From: Brevundimonas sp. MYb52
GTDB lineage: Bacteria > Pseudomonadota > Alphaproteobacteria > Caulobacterales > Caulobacteraceae
Length of the DNA stretch: 64,000 nt
Assembly (NCBI RefSeq): GCF_002979535.1
Contig: NZ_PCPB01000013.1
Location: 1-64,000 of the forward strand
Reading direction: 5' to 3'
Below, in pieces: positions 9,623-17,089 of the stretch. The translations under genes were made by a program, and so were the position numbers. The number at the start of each line of letters is the position of its first letter. The stretch's first letter is position 1. Under the pieces are notes generated by a model that was not told the DNA's origin, made no database searches, and saw only the letters and a list, made by a program, of their open reading frames with translations.

Positions 9623-10195
9623 ATGACCCTGGAAACCCGACTGATCGAGATCGTCCGCGCCGACGCGGCTTTGATGCATGTGCTGAACGTGATGCGCGAC
9701 CTGGACCTGCCGGATTGGCGGCTGTTTTCCGGCGCTGTCTATCAGGGCGTGTGGAACGACCGGACCGGGCGGCCGGTCGGCTATGGGATCAAGGATTACG
9801 ACATCGGCTATTTCGACCCCGACACGTCGTGGGACGCCGAGGACGTGATCATCAAGCGGGTCGCCGCCGCCTTCGAGCCGCCGTTCAGGGACCTGGTCGA
9901 GGTGCGCAACCAGGCGCGGGTGCATCTGTGGTTCGAGAGCAAGTTCGGCGAAACCTATGAGGCCCTGACCTGCACCGATGACGCGCCGGCGCAGTTTGTG
10001 GCGCCGGCCTTCGCCCTGGCCGTGCGGCTGGAGAAGGACGACACGATCAGCGTGGCCGCGCCCTATGGCTTGCGGGACGTGTTCGACATGGTGATCCGCC
10101 CCAACCCCGTGCGCGGTCTGGCCAAGGGCTGGGACAAGGTGATCGCCAGCGCGCGCGGGCGTTGGCCGGAAATCACGGTGGTCGAGCCGGAATGA
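9623..10195 (+). CDS. nucleotidyltransferase-like protein (NTP_transf_6)
   Basis: Protein of 190 residues of the NTP_transf_6 family (formerly DUF925). The conserved core is SGAVYQGVWN followed by GIKDYDIGYFDPDTSW, where the Asp cluster resembles the metal site of nucleotidyltransferases, then EVRNQARVHLWFE. The substrate is unknown. The ATG at 9623 is chosen because upstream codons of the open frame lie in the intergenic repeat. A terminator-like hairpin follows the stop. Confidence 0.85.
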   Translation: MTLETRLIEIVRADAALMHVLNVMRDLDLPDWRLFSGAVYQGVWNDRTGRPVGYGIKDYDIGYFDPDTSWDAEDVIIKRVAAAFEPPFRDLVEVRNQARVHLWFESKFGETYEALTCTDDAPAQFVAPAFALAVRLEKDDTISVAAPYGLRDVFDMVIRPNPVRGLAKGWDKVIASARGRWPEITVVEPE

Positions 10196-10199
10196 CGAA

Positions 10200-10229
10200 A
10201 GGGGCGCGACCCTTGCGGATCGCGCCCCT
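10200..10229. terminator. hairpin terminator between converging genes
   Basis: AGGGGCGCGA (10200-10209) pairs with TCGCGCCCCT (10220-10229), loop 10 bases. It begins 5 bases after the plus-strand stop. The T-run is missing, but the GC-rich stem and its position fit a shared terminator. Confidence 0.6.
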
Positions 10230-10232
10230 CGG

Positions 10233-10264
10233 CCGGGCCTCGGACAGGGAGGGATGAGGCCCGG
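10233..10264. terminator. second hairpin between converging genes
   Basis: CCGGGCCTC (10233-10241) pairs with GAGGCCCGG (10256-10264), loop 14 bases. It is 15 bases from the stop of the minus-strand gene and probably serves it. Confidence 0.5.
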
Positions 10265-10278
10265 TTCGGTGTCAGCCG

Positions 10279-10656
10279 TCAGTGGCGACGGCCGTTGTAG
10301 TCGTTGCGCTCGTAGCGGACCTTGGCCGACAGGCGGTCATAGCGACGGTCCAGGTCCTGGCGCTCCCAGCGGGTCAGGCCGCCGCGCTGATACTGGCGCT
10401 CCAGACGAACCAGGCTGTTCAGTTCGTCCTGCAGGCGCGAGGCCTCGCGGCGGCTAAGTTGGCGGGTGCGGACGCCCTGATCGATGCGGCGGTCCAGGTT
10501 GTGCTTGCGCTGGGCGATGGCGTTCCAGCCGCCGTAGTTCTGCTCATAGCCGTGACCGCGCGAGGGGCCGTTGTTGTGGCCATAGGACTGGGCGGCGGCG
10601 GGCAGGGCGGCCGAGGCGACGGCGACGGCCAGGGCGGGGATCAGCAGTTTTTTCAT
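10279..10656 (-). CDS. small secreted basic protein
   Basis: Protein of 125 residues with a clear signal peptide (MKKLLIPALAVAVASAALPAAAQS). The mature part is rich in Arg, Gln and Tyr: a Gly/His/Asn-rich segment, then two helices with DRRIDQGVRTRQLSRREASRL and RWERQDLDRRYDRLSAK. Small periplasmic proteins of this pattern are common in the group and of unknown role. It diverges from the two-component operon at 10.9 kb and shares with it 11-bp-spaced TTCA repeats, so it may be a target of that regulator. Confidence 0.75.
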   Translation of the reverse strand: MKKLLIPALAVAVASAALPAAAQSYGHNNGPSRGHGYEQNYGGWNAIAQRKHNLDRRIDQGVRTRQLSRREASRLQDELNSLVRLERQYQRGGLTRWERQDLDRRYDRLSAKVRYERNDYNGRRH

Positions 10657-10746
10657 GGTCTTGGCTCCTTCGGTTCGTCGCAACCGGATCGGCTGCGTTG
10701 ATCCCAAAAGACCACCCGGCGACTGAGCCGCATCTGAACGGCGCGT

Positions 10747-10761
10747 TTCAGTTCGGGTTCA
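10747..10761. promoter_or_regulatory. direct repeat, possible response-regulator site (left)
   Basis: TTCAG and TTCAT begin at 10747 and 10758, 11 bp apart, the helical spacing used by OmpR/PhoP-type regulators. The pair lies about 95 bases upstream of the minus-strand secreted-protein gene. Confidence 0.4.
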
Positions 10762-10870
10762 TCTGCATGAGAAGTTCGTCATCTTTGCGCAGGCGTGCTG
10801 ACGGAAGGCCACAGCGACGGAGAATCCGCGTCCATGCGTTCCTTGTCCGGATGAACAGCGATAGACTGGC

Positions 10871-10888
10871 TGTTCAGCCCCTGTTCAG
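10871..10888. promoter_or_regulatory. direct repeat, possible response-regulator site (right)
   Basis: TGTTCAG (10871-10877) is repeated exactly at 10882-10888, 11 bp apart. An inverted copy, TGAACAG, lies at about 10852-10858. The pair is 25-42 bases ahead of the operon that encodes an OmpR-type regulator, as expected for autoregulation. Confidence 0.5.
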
Positions 10889-10912
10889 AGGCCCCTGTCT
10901 AGAAGACAAACC

Positions 10913-11263
10913 ATGATGCGTATTCGAGCCCTCCTGCTGGCCGGTCTGATCGCTGTTGTTCCCCTGACGGACGCGGCGGCCCAGTCGCGCGGTCGTGACC
11001 GGGATCGTGACGACGACCGTCGCGAGCAACCCCGGAACTATCCGGGACAGGGCTTCCGCGATGCGCCCCGCTCGGCGCCGCAATCCTCGCCGCGGGCGGA
11101 CCCCGGCGACATCGCGCGTCGTGTCCAGTCGGGTCGTCCCGGCCGGATGCTGGGCGTGCAGGAGCGCGGCGGCGACTATGTGGTGCGCTGGGAATATCCG
11201 GGCGGACGCGTGTCGGACATACAGGTTGACGGCCGGTCCGGCCGGGTTCGCGGAGACGACTGA
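10913..11263 (+). CDS. small periplasmic PepSY-like protein
   Basis: Protein of 116 residues with signal peptide MMRIRALLLAGLIAVVPLTDAAAQ. An Arg/Asp-rich spacer follows, then a C-terminal segment (GDIARRVQSGRPGRMLGV...VSDIQVDGRSGRV) with the shape of a single PepSY-like repeat. The TGA is directly followed by the ATG of the response regulator. PepSY proteins often precede PhoP/PhoQ-type systems and may modulate the sensor. The second of the two starting Met codons could also be used. Confidence 0.75.
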   Translation: MMRIRALLLAGLIAVVPLTDAAAQSRGRDRDRDDDRREQPRNYPGQGFRDAPRSAPQSSPRADPGDIARRVQSGRPGRMLGVQERGGDYVVRWEYPGGRVSDIQVDGRSGRVRGDD

Positions 11264-11944
11264 ATGCGGGTGCTGCTTGTCGAGGACGACGTCGATCTGT
11301 CGCGCCAGCTGAAGACGGCCCTGAGCGACGCCGGATACGCCGTCGATCATGCCCCGGACGGCGAGGAAGCCTGGTTCCTGGGCGACACCGAACCCTATGA
11401 CGTGGTGGTGCTGGACCTGGGGCTGCCCAAGATCGACGGCGTTTCGGTGCTGGAACGCTGGCGCCGCGAGGGCAAGACGACGCCGGTGCTGATCCTGACG
11501 GCGCGCGGCGCCTGGTCGGACAAGGTGGCGGGCTTTGACGCCGGGGCCGACGACTATCTGACCAAGCCCTTCCACACCGAAGAACTGCTGGCCCGTCTGC
11601 GCGCCCTGCTGCGCCGCTCGGCCGGTCATGCGGCGGCGACCCTGACCTGCGGCGGCCTGAGGCTGGACCCGCGCGCGGCGCGGGCGACGGTCAATGGCGA
11701 GCCGCTGAGGCTGACCTCGCTGGAATACCGGCTGCTGCACTACATGATGATGCATCAGGGCCGGGTCATCAGCCGCACCGAGCTGGTCGAGCACCTGTAT
11801 GATCAGGACTTCGACCGCGACTCCAACACCATCGAGGTCTTTGTCGGCCGTCTGCGCAAGAAGATCGGCTCGGACCGGATCGAGACGGTGCGCGGCTTGG
11901 GCTATCGCCTGTCGCCGCTGGCCGGCGAGAGCGACGCGGCCTGA
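11264..11944 (+). CDS. OmpR/PhoP-family response regulator
   Basis: Protein of 226 residues. The receiver domain is at 1-115, with the phospho-acceptor Asp51 in VVVLDLGLPKIDG and a Lys in DYLTKPF near 101. The winged-helix DNA-binding domain is at 130-220, ending with the typical ETVRGLGYRL. It is next to its kinase gene and probably recognises the TTCA/TGTTCAG repeats seen at 10.75-10.89 kb. The signal is unknown; the nearest well-known type is PhoP. Confidence 0.95.
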   Translation: MRVLLVEDDVDLSRQLKTALSDAGYAVDHAPDGEEAWFLGDTEPYDVVVLDLGLPKIDGVSVLERWRREGKTTPVLILTARGAWSDKVAGFDAGADDYLTKPFHTEELLARLRALLRRSAGHAAATLTCGGLRLDPRAARATVNGEPLRLTSLEYRLLHYMMMHQGRVISRTELVEHLYDQDFDRDSNTIEVFVGRLRKKIGSDRIETVRGLGYRLSPLAGESDAA

Positions 11945-11950
11945 TTTCGG

Positions 11951-13399
11951 ATGACCGACGCCGGGGCGATCGCGCCGCCCGCCAAGCCTGAAAAACCGGA
12001 GTGGGGCCGCTGGTTCGGGCGGCCAGGCCGGTCGCTGACCCGACGGCTGATCTGGCTGGCCTCGGCCTGGATCCTGGTGGCCCTGCTGGTGACGGGCGTG
12101 GTCCTGACCTCAGTGTTTCAGGAATCGGCGCTGCGGCGGCTCGGCAACATGCTGGGCGACACCATCGACGAGGCGGTGGTCGCGGCCAGCATCACCCCCG
12201 AGGGCGAGATCTTCATCGGCGAGATCCGCGACGCCCGCACCGAACGCCTGCTGTCCGGCAAGTACTGGATGGTGGCCGAGCAGGGGCCGGACGGACAGTT
12301 GCAGGTGGTGGCGCGCTCGGCCTCGCTGGGACGGGCCGATCTGGAATACGCCCATGACCTGGACGAGCGGCTGAGGGCCGCCTTTGGCCAGACCATCAGC
12401 TACAACGCCGAGGACGGCCCCAAGGGCGAGCCCCTGCGCATCGCCGCCAGCATGAAGCAACTGCCAGGGCGGCCTGCGCCGGTGGTCTTCTTCGCCGGGA
12501 TCGACCGCTCGGACATCGACGCCGACACGCGCCAGTTCGCCACCGTGACGTGGGTGGCCATGCTGCTGCTGGGGGCCGGGCTGGTTTCGGCGGTCTTTAT
12601 TCAGGTGCGGGTGGGGCTGCGACCCCTGTTCGACCTGAGGGACGAGATCTCCGACGTGCGCAAAGGCCGCTCGCACCGCATCGAGGGCGTCTATCCGGTC
12701 GAGATCCAGCCCCTGGCCGAACAGGTCAATCGGCTGCTGACGCACAACCAGGAGACGGTCGAGCGCCAGCGCACCCACGTCGGCAACCTGGCCCATGCGC
12801 TGAAGACGCCGCTGGCGGTCATGTTGGCCGAGGCGGGGACGTCCGAGGGCGTCCTGCCCGACATGGTGCGCAAGCAGACCAAGGTCATGCAGGATCAGGT
12901 CGACCACCACCTGCGCCGCGCCCGCGCCGCCGCCCGCGCCGCCCACGGCCTGGGCGAACGGACCCCGGTGGGCGAGGTTCTGGACGAACTGGCGGTCATG
13001 CTGGAGCGGGTGTTCGAGACCAAGGGGGTCGAGATCGACTGGCGCGCGCCGGACGACCTGGCCTTCCTGGGCGAGCGTCAGGACCTGCAGGAGATCCTCG
13101 GCAACCTGATCGAGAACGCCGCCAAGTGGTGCCGGCGCCGGGTGCGGATTTCAGCCGGGGCCTCGGTGCCAGGACAGATGGTGGTGGTGGTCGAGGACGA
13201 CGGCCCCGGCCTGCCCGCCGACCAGCGCGACGCGGCGCTGAAGCGCGGCACGCGCATGGACGAGGACACGCCGGGCACGGGCCTGGGCCTGTCCATCGTC
13301 GAGGACCTGACGCGGGCCTACGGCGGCCGCGTCACCCTGGCCGACAGCGACATGGGCGGGCTGAAGGTGCTGCTGGAACTGCCGGCGGCGGAGGGGTGA
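11951..13399 (+). CDS. PhoQ-like sensor histidine kinase
   Basis: Protein of 482 residues. Transmembrane helices at about 32-55 and 194-215 enclose a periplasmic sensor of about 135 residues. HAMP then follows, with a dimerisation helix carrying His282 in LAHALKTPLAV and a HATPase domain with NLIENAAKWC, DDGPGLP and GTGLGLSIVEDL. ALKTPL in place of ELRTPL is usual in the PhoQ group. The periplasmic part has an Asp/Glu-rich character compatible with divalent cation or cationic peptide sensing, but this is inferred. It forms an operon with the regulator 6 bases upstream. Confidence 0.93.
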   Translation: MTDAGAIAPPAKPEKPEWGRWFGRPGRSLTRRLIWLASAWILVALLVTGVVLTSVFQESALRRLGNMLGDTIDEAVVAASITPEGEIFIGEIRDARTERLLSGKYWMVAEQGPDGQLQVVARSASLGRADLEYAHDLDERLRAAFGQTISYNAEDGPKGEPLRIAASMKQLPGRPAPVVFFAGIDRSDIDADTRQFATVTWVAMLLLGAGLVSAVFIQVRVGLRPLFDLRDEISDVRKGRSHRIEGVYPVEIQPLAEQVNRLLTHNQETVERQRTHVGNLAHALKTPLAVMLAEAGTSEGVLPDMVRKQTKVMQDQVDHHLRRARAAARAAHGLGERTPVGEVLDELAVMLERVFETKGVEIDWRAPDDLAFLGERQDLQEILGNLIENAAKWCRRRVRISAGASVPGQMVVVVEDDGPGLPADQRDAALKRGTRMDEDTPGTGLGLSIVEDLTRAYGGRVTLADSDMGGLKVLLELPAAEG

Positions 13400-13488
13400 G
13401 GGGCTTTGTCCCTCGCCGTAAGCGGACGGGCTAGAAGTCAGTTAGGGGGGGAAGCGGAGATCCCTAGAGCGGCGTTTTCTCCCTTTTC

Positions 13489-13651
13489 GTCATCCTCCGG
13501 CAAGCTGCCTCTTGGCGGCGCAGACCGGGGGACCCAGCGGCGCTGAAGGCGATCTGTTCACGAGAGATGTTCGACCATCGTCTGCGCGACAGGTTCGCGC
13601 TCTCGCGCGCCGCTGGGTCCCCCGGTCTCGCTGCGCTCGCCGGAGGATGAC
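13489..13651. repeat. large inverted repeat element
   Basis: Outer arms GTCATCCTCCGGC (13489-13501) and GCCGGAGGATGAC (13639-13651) and inner arms of 20 bp at 13524-13543 and 13607-13626 (key part GGGGGACCCAGCGG) are exactly complementary. About 63 bases lie in the centre. The same general design, TCATCC ... GGGGACCCAG, occurs at 48359-48487. This is a dispersed non-coding repeat with no transposase. Confidence 0.85.
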
Positions 13652-13672
13652 GAAAGCGAAAGCGCACACCAA

Positions 13673-13790
13673 GGTCTGCAATGGTCGATTGCGGTCCTGG
13701 GTTTCGGCGCCGAAAGCGGACATTGGCCTTCCGGCTCGAAAGCGGCCGCCGTCAATGTCCGCTAAGGGTGGGAAGCGGACGTCGATTGGA
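13673..13790. repeat. GCGGACA-type dispersed repeat, copy 1
   Basis: It contains GGCGCCGAAAGCGGACA and, further on, GTCCGCTAAGGGTGGGAAGC. GCGGACATTG (13716-13725) and CAATGTCCGC (13753-13762) form a 10-bp stem. About 50 bases are recognisably shared with 14288-14341, and GGAAGCGGACGTCG (13771-13784) recurs at 15326. Confidence 0.75.
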
Positions 13791-13803
13791 GGAAGTACCC
13801 GCT

Positions 13804-14274
13804 ATGACCATTCGCCCTTTCTGCACGACTATTTCTCTCCTCGCCGCGGTGTTTGTCTCGATCGGAGTGTCCGCCTGCGGCGCACCCCCGCCGATGTCAG
13901 CCGCAGATCACACCTTCGACAACGCAATCTCGGCGGCATTGGCGGAAGGCCGATCTATCACCATCACCTCCCTTGAGCAGGGTGACTGGAGTATGGTGTG
14001 CGTCGTTGGGGAGGGGCGACCGGCAAACATGTTGCCTGGCCACGCTGCTCGCCCCGGCGAAGAGGCTTTTGAGAGCTTGTTCGATGCAGCGGCCTACTGG
14101 TCCGGTCCGAGCTCCGCTTTCGCGTTCCTCTATGATGAAGGTGTCGAAGTGCGACCGGTGAATGGCCTCCACGTGAATATGGGGCGACCCATAAACAGGT
14201 GCGTATCGAGAGGGGAGGCCATCCTTGTCCAGCATGGAGAAGGCGAATGGCGGTTCCGGGACTTCCCGACTTAG
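13804..14274 (+). CDS. lipoprotein of unknown function
   Basis: Protein of 156 residues starting with a lipoprotein signal peptide; the lipobox is VSAC followed by GAPPP, so the mature protein is membrane-anchored. The body has two Cys (in MVCVVGE and NRCVSRG), which may pair, and no recognised domain. The start at 13804 gives the signal peptide; codons upstream come from the repeat. It lies in a repeat-rich islet with another lipoprotein gene downstream, and both genes are probably accessory. Confidence 0.65.
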   Translation: MTIRPFCTTISLLAAVFVSIGVSACGAPPPMSAADHTFDNAISAALAEGRSITITSLEQGDWSMVCVVGEGRPANMLPGHAARPGEEAFESLFDAAAYWSGPSSAFAFLYDEGVEVRPVNGLHVNMGRPINRCVSRGEAILVQHGEGEWRFRDFPT

Positions 14275-14287
14275 AACCGCGACCGTC

Positions 14288-14395
14288 CATTGTCCGCAAC
14301 GGGTCGATTTCGGTCCATGGCTTTGGCGCCGAAAGCGGACACCGGCCTATAGGCCGGAAAGCGGTCGCCGTAGATGTCCGCTAGGGGGGGGAACG
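14288..14395. repeat. GCGGACA-type dispersed repeat, copy 2
   Basis: It shares GGCGCCGAAAGCGGACA and the GTCCGCTAGGGG end with the copy at 13673-13790. The inner arms GCCGG.. and ..CCGGC around 14344-14357 and GCGGAC (14335-14340)/GTCCGC (14376-14381) form a stem. Its first 16 shared bases, TGTCCGCAACGGGTCG (14291-14306), are repeated exactly at 15311-15326. Confidence 0.75.
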
Positions 14396-14459
14396 GCCAT
14401 TGGCCGCGCAACTTGCCCAACGTATCGTTGTGAGGCGGCGATGTCTGCTGGAGAGAGGA

Positions 14460-14972
14460 ATGAACGGCAAAATCTGGCCACTAGTAGTTATTGCGATCGG
14501 CCTGGTGTCTTGCGCAGACAAAGTCAGGATCGCCAATCCATCGCTATCGTCGCCTTATGATTTACCGATATCTATATCGAGTCATAGCCATTACGCAGGT
14601 ATATCGGGATATGATGAAATTTCGTTCGACATGGATTTGTCTCGGATCAGATCTGAAGAAATTATCGCATCAAACATCCGTTTTGTTATCACATCATGTA
14701 CTGATAATGTTGGCCGATTTACTGGCGATGTCATCATCAAAGGCGTCACATGGAGAGAGGCGCTAAACCACAATCGCGTTTCGAATTCTGATTCGTTACA
14801 GGCTAAAATATATGTTCCCCGCGATTTGATGTTGGCAAATATTTCGAATGAAAATCACATATTGACACGACCTTTGTCAGATCGCCGCCTCTGCTTATCC
14901 CTAGAAGGATATACGCGAAGCGGAACAAAAATTTTATCGAATGAATTGGAAATAGAACGGGCGTGGCTGTGA
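14460..14972 (+). CDS. AT-rich lipoprotein, probably acquired
   Basis: Protein of 170 residues. MNGKIWPLVVIAIGLVSCADK is a lipoprotein signal with the acylated Cys at about 18. The body is Ser/Ile/Asn-rich with two further Cys (ITSCTDN and RRLCLSL) and mostly predicted beta structure. Codon use is strikingly unlike the neighbours: many A- or T-ending codons (ata, tta, aat), in a window where third positions are nearly all G or C. GGAGAGAGG precedes the ATG. Flanked by repeat copies, it looks horizontally acquired. No family is recognised. Confidence 0.7.
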   Translation: MNGKIWPLVVIAIGLVSCADKVRIANPSLSSPYDLPISISSHSHYAGISGYDEISFDMDLSRIRSEEIIASNIRFVITSCTDNVGRFTGDVIIKGVTWREALNHNRVSNSDSLQAKIYVPRDLMLANISNENHILTRPLSDRRLCLSLEGYTRSGTKILSNELEIERAWL

Positions 14973-15021
14973 TTTTGGGAAGTCCGCGCTTGGCCTGATT
15001 TGGTTCGGCCTAATCTGTCTG

Positions 15022-15255
15022 TTAGTCTGCATTGGGTCGTGAACCGAAGTTCGCTTTTGGGGGGTAGCGGACACTCGCTCGGGCGATGTTAGCGACTGTG
15101 AGCTTCCGGTCAGGACGCGTAATCGTTGCGCCCAAGCCGTCCCGACGACAAAGCTCGGTGACTTCCGAAATGGCGGCATCATCATCGTTGAAGAAGAGAG
15201 TGCCGAGCTGGGCCTTTCTGTCTCCAAAGTCCCATTCCACCTTGTATTTCGGCAT
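15022..15255 (-). CDS. small hypothetical protein
   Basis: Predicted protein of 77 residues starting MPKYKVEWDFGDRKAQLG. The first 60 residues look like a compact alpha/beta fold with sensible composition, and GAGGA lies upstream of the ATG. The last 15 or so residues (VRYPPKANFGSRPNAD) are translated from a GCGGACA-type repeat, so the original stop may have been lost to the repeat. No known family is recognised. Confidence 0.5.
   Translation of the reverse strand: MPKYKVEWDFGDRKAQLGTLFFNDDDAAISEVTELCRRDGLGATITRPDRKLTVANIARASVRYPPKANFGSRPNAD
15045..15078. repeat. GCGGACA-type repeat fragment
   Basis: The fragment TTCGCTTTTGGGGGGTAGCGGACAC resembles the end of copies 1 and 2 read on the other strand. 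It overlaps the 3' end of the small ORF on the minus strand. Confidence 0.5.
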
Positions 15256-15307
15256 CGCTGGTCCTCGTGGTGACACTTGCTGATCCTACATGGCGGCGGC
15301 GGTGCGG

Positions 15308-15340
15308 CAATGTCCGCAACGGGTCGGAAGCGGACGTCGC
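15308..15340. repeat. GCGGACA-type repeat fragment
   Basis: TGTCCGCAACGGGTCG (15311-15326) is identical to 14291-14306, and GGAAGCGGACGTCG (15326-15339) is identical to 13771-13784. Thus one short fragment joins pieces of both larger copies. It lies in the 165-base gap between the small ORF and the next membrane protein gene, which shows no other feature. Confidence 0.65.
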
Positions 15341-15420
15341 TTTCTCGACCACAAGCCGTCGCAGGTTGAACGCGCTGGGGCCGTCTGCGAGGGTGGGCGC
15401 GTCATGGCGCGGGGGCTGAA

Positions 15421-16089
15421 ATGGACTTTCTGAAAATCCTCCGCAGCTTCGAGGAGTTCCTCTTTGAAGCGACGGCCTGGCTGTTGTTCTATCCGATGAC
15501 GGTGTGGCGGATCATGCGCCACCCGCTGGCCGCCATGAGCTATTCGGACCGTCAGCAGCACGAACCGGACGAGCGCCGTTACGACGAGGCGATGAGCCCG
15601 CCTCTGGTCCTGCTGGTGACCCTAGTGCTGGCCAATCTGATCGCCGCCGCCGCCCATGTGCCGCCGCCCGAGAGCACGACCCATCTGGCCCACACCCTGC
15701 TGAACTCGCAGCAGAATCTGGTGCTGTTTCGCTCGCTGCTGTTCAGCCTGGTGCCGCTGATTTCGGCCGCCAGCCTGGTGCGTTTGCAAAAGAAGCAGCT
15801 CAGCCGCCAGTCGCTGATGGAGCCCTTCTACGCCCAGTGCTACCTGGCCGCGCCCTGCGCCTGCTTCGTCGGCCTGGGCGGCCTGATCGTACAAAGGCCC
15901 GATATTTCAAACGCCTATGGCGTCGCCATCATCATCGCCGGGACGGTGTGGTTCCTGTGGGTCCAGTCGGCCTGGTTCGCGCAGAAGCTGGACGTCACGC
16001 GCGCCAGAGGGGCTGTCCTGGCCAGCTGGGCCATGGCGCGCGCGGTCGTCTATATGCTGGCGATCCTGATCCCCTTCGCCCTGTTCTGA
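15421..16089 (+). CDS. integral membrane protein, Yip1/permease-like
   Basis: Protein of 222 residues. After an amphipathic N terminus (EEFLFEATAWLLFYPMTVWRIMRHP) about five transmembrane helices follow, at roughly 62-80, 102-120, 140-160, 168-187 and 197-218. The layout resembles small Yip1-like membrane proteins, but no catalytic or transport motif is visible. It converges on the secreted-protein gene, with only 3 bases between the two coding ends. Confidence 0.7.
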   Translation: MDFLKILRSFEEFLFEATAWLLFYPMTVWRIMRHPLAAMSYSDRQQHEPDERRYDEAMSPPLVLLVTLVLANLIAAAAHVPPPESTTHLAHTLLNSQQNLVLFRSLLFSLVPLISAASLVRLQKKQLSRQSLMEPFYAQCYLAAPCACFVGLGGLIVQRPDISNAYGVAIIIAGTVWFLWVQSAWFAQKLDVTRARGAVLASWAMARAVVYMLAILIPFALF

Positions 16090-16092
16090 GGC

Positions 16093-16848
16093 CTAGTAGG
16101 GGTTCATGGCGCGGACATCGCCCGAGGCGCTGACGGTGCAGCGCGAGCGATAGGAGCCGGTGGCCATGGTCAGTTCATATTCGCCGCGGCCCAGATCGCG
16201 CACGCTGATCGGCACGCTGGAGCCATAGGGGCGGTTCTGGAAGTCGTCGGCGCTGCGGGCGCAGGCCTGTTGCGCCGCCGGCGGCGCGCCCTGGACCCAG
16301 CGGCTGTTCGAGTGGCGGCGGTTGCGGGCCTCGTCCTCGCCGGCCAGATAGCCCTCGTGATAGCCCTCGGTCTCGTGGCGATCATCATAGTTGGCGCCAT
16401 AGAGGGCCGCCTGATAGCCGCGCTGATACTCGCGGTCATGGTTCTCGTCGGCGTCGTTGTGACGGTTGTTATGCGCGGCGATGGCGGCGGCCAGGCCGAC
16501 GATGGCCACGCCCGCAACCACAGCGGCGGCGGTGTTGTTGGAGCTGGAATGGCTGTCGCCGCACTCGCTGCGCCCGGCGCGGTTGATCGAGGCGTAGCGG
16601 CCGTCGCGGGTCATGATGGCGACGCAGTCGTCGCCCTTGCGCCACCAGGTCAGGCGCCCGTCGCCCACCACTTCGGATCGGTCGGTGGCCTGATAGCCGC
16701 GACGCTGCAGCTCACCCTCGGCCTGACCGGCGCGGGCGTTGACCAGATCGCTGAGCGCGCCGGGCGTCTGAGCCCATGACGAGGCGGCGGAGGTCAGAAC
16801 GACAACACTCGCAGCGAGGGCGGCTACGGATCTTTGGCGGAACGACAT
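16093..16848 (-). CDS. secreted protein of unknown function
   Basis: Protein of 251 residues with signal peptide MSFRQRSVAALAASVVVLTSAASSWAQ. Domains in order: an N-terminal part with WWRKGDDCVAIMTRDGRYASI (about 60-85), a hydrophobic glycine-rich helix near 105-122, a Tyr/Glu/Asp-rich repeat region (EYQRGYQAALYGANYDD and GYHEGYLAGEDEA), and a C-terminal segment ending YRSRCTVSASGDVRAMNPY. The N- and C-terminal parts both carry a single Cys. The start at 16848 is fixed by the signal peptide. Confidence 0.7.
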   Translation of the reverse strand: MSFRQRSVAALAASVVVLTSAASSWAQTPGALSDLVNARAGQAEGELQRRGYQATDRSEVVGDGRLTWWRKGDDCVAIMTRDGRYASINRAGRSECGDSHSSSNNTAAAVVAGVAIVGLAAAIAAHNNRHNDADENHDREYQRGYQAALYGANYDDRHETEGYHEGYLAGEDEARNRRHSNSRWVQGAPPAAQQACARSADDFQNRPYGSSVPISVRDLGRGEYELTMATGSYRSRCTVSASGDVRAMNPY

Positions 16849-17089
16849 GACAGGCTCCGAAATGAGGCGGCGCCGCCGACCGATCCGACGACCGCGCAGG
16901 GTGAACATGAATCCGCGAGGGGAACAACCGGAGGATGCGCATGGTGATCCCATCACGATGGTCTCAGGACGATTTGTCGCTGATGGGAGGGTCAGGAAGG
17001 CGGGGGCGAGAGCGCCAAAATCCCCTGTTAACCCGAAGGGGGCACCCTTGGCGGGATGGCCGGGAATCGGATCGGCCCAAGGAGAGTGC

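Larger units (their letters stand above)
13400..13803. other. 404-base intergenic region filled with repeats
   Basis: There is no convincing gene. The region holds the large inverted repeat at 13489-13651 and the first copy of the GCGGACA repeat (13673-13790). The last bases carry the leader of the lipoprotein gene, with TGGAGGAAG about 13 bases before its ATG. Confidence 0.7.

Noticed and set aside
17020..17035. CtrA box suggested by GTTAACC
   Set aside because: Only a half site; the full TTAA-N7-TTAA pattern is not present.
16847..17089. N-terminal extension of the 459-residue protein back to 16847
   Set aside because: The extension is Arg/Pro-rich without conserved features and overlaps the start of the opposite gene; 17090 has a good Shine-Dalgarno.
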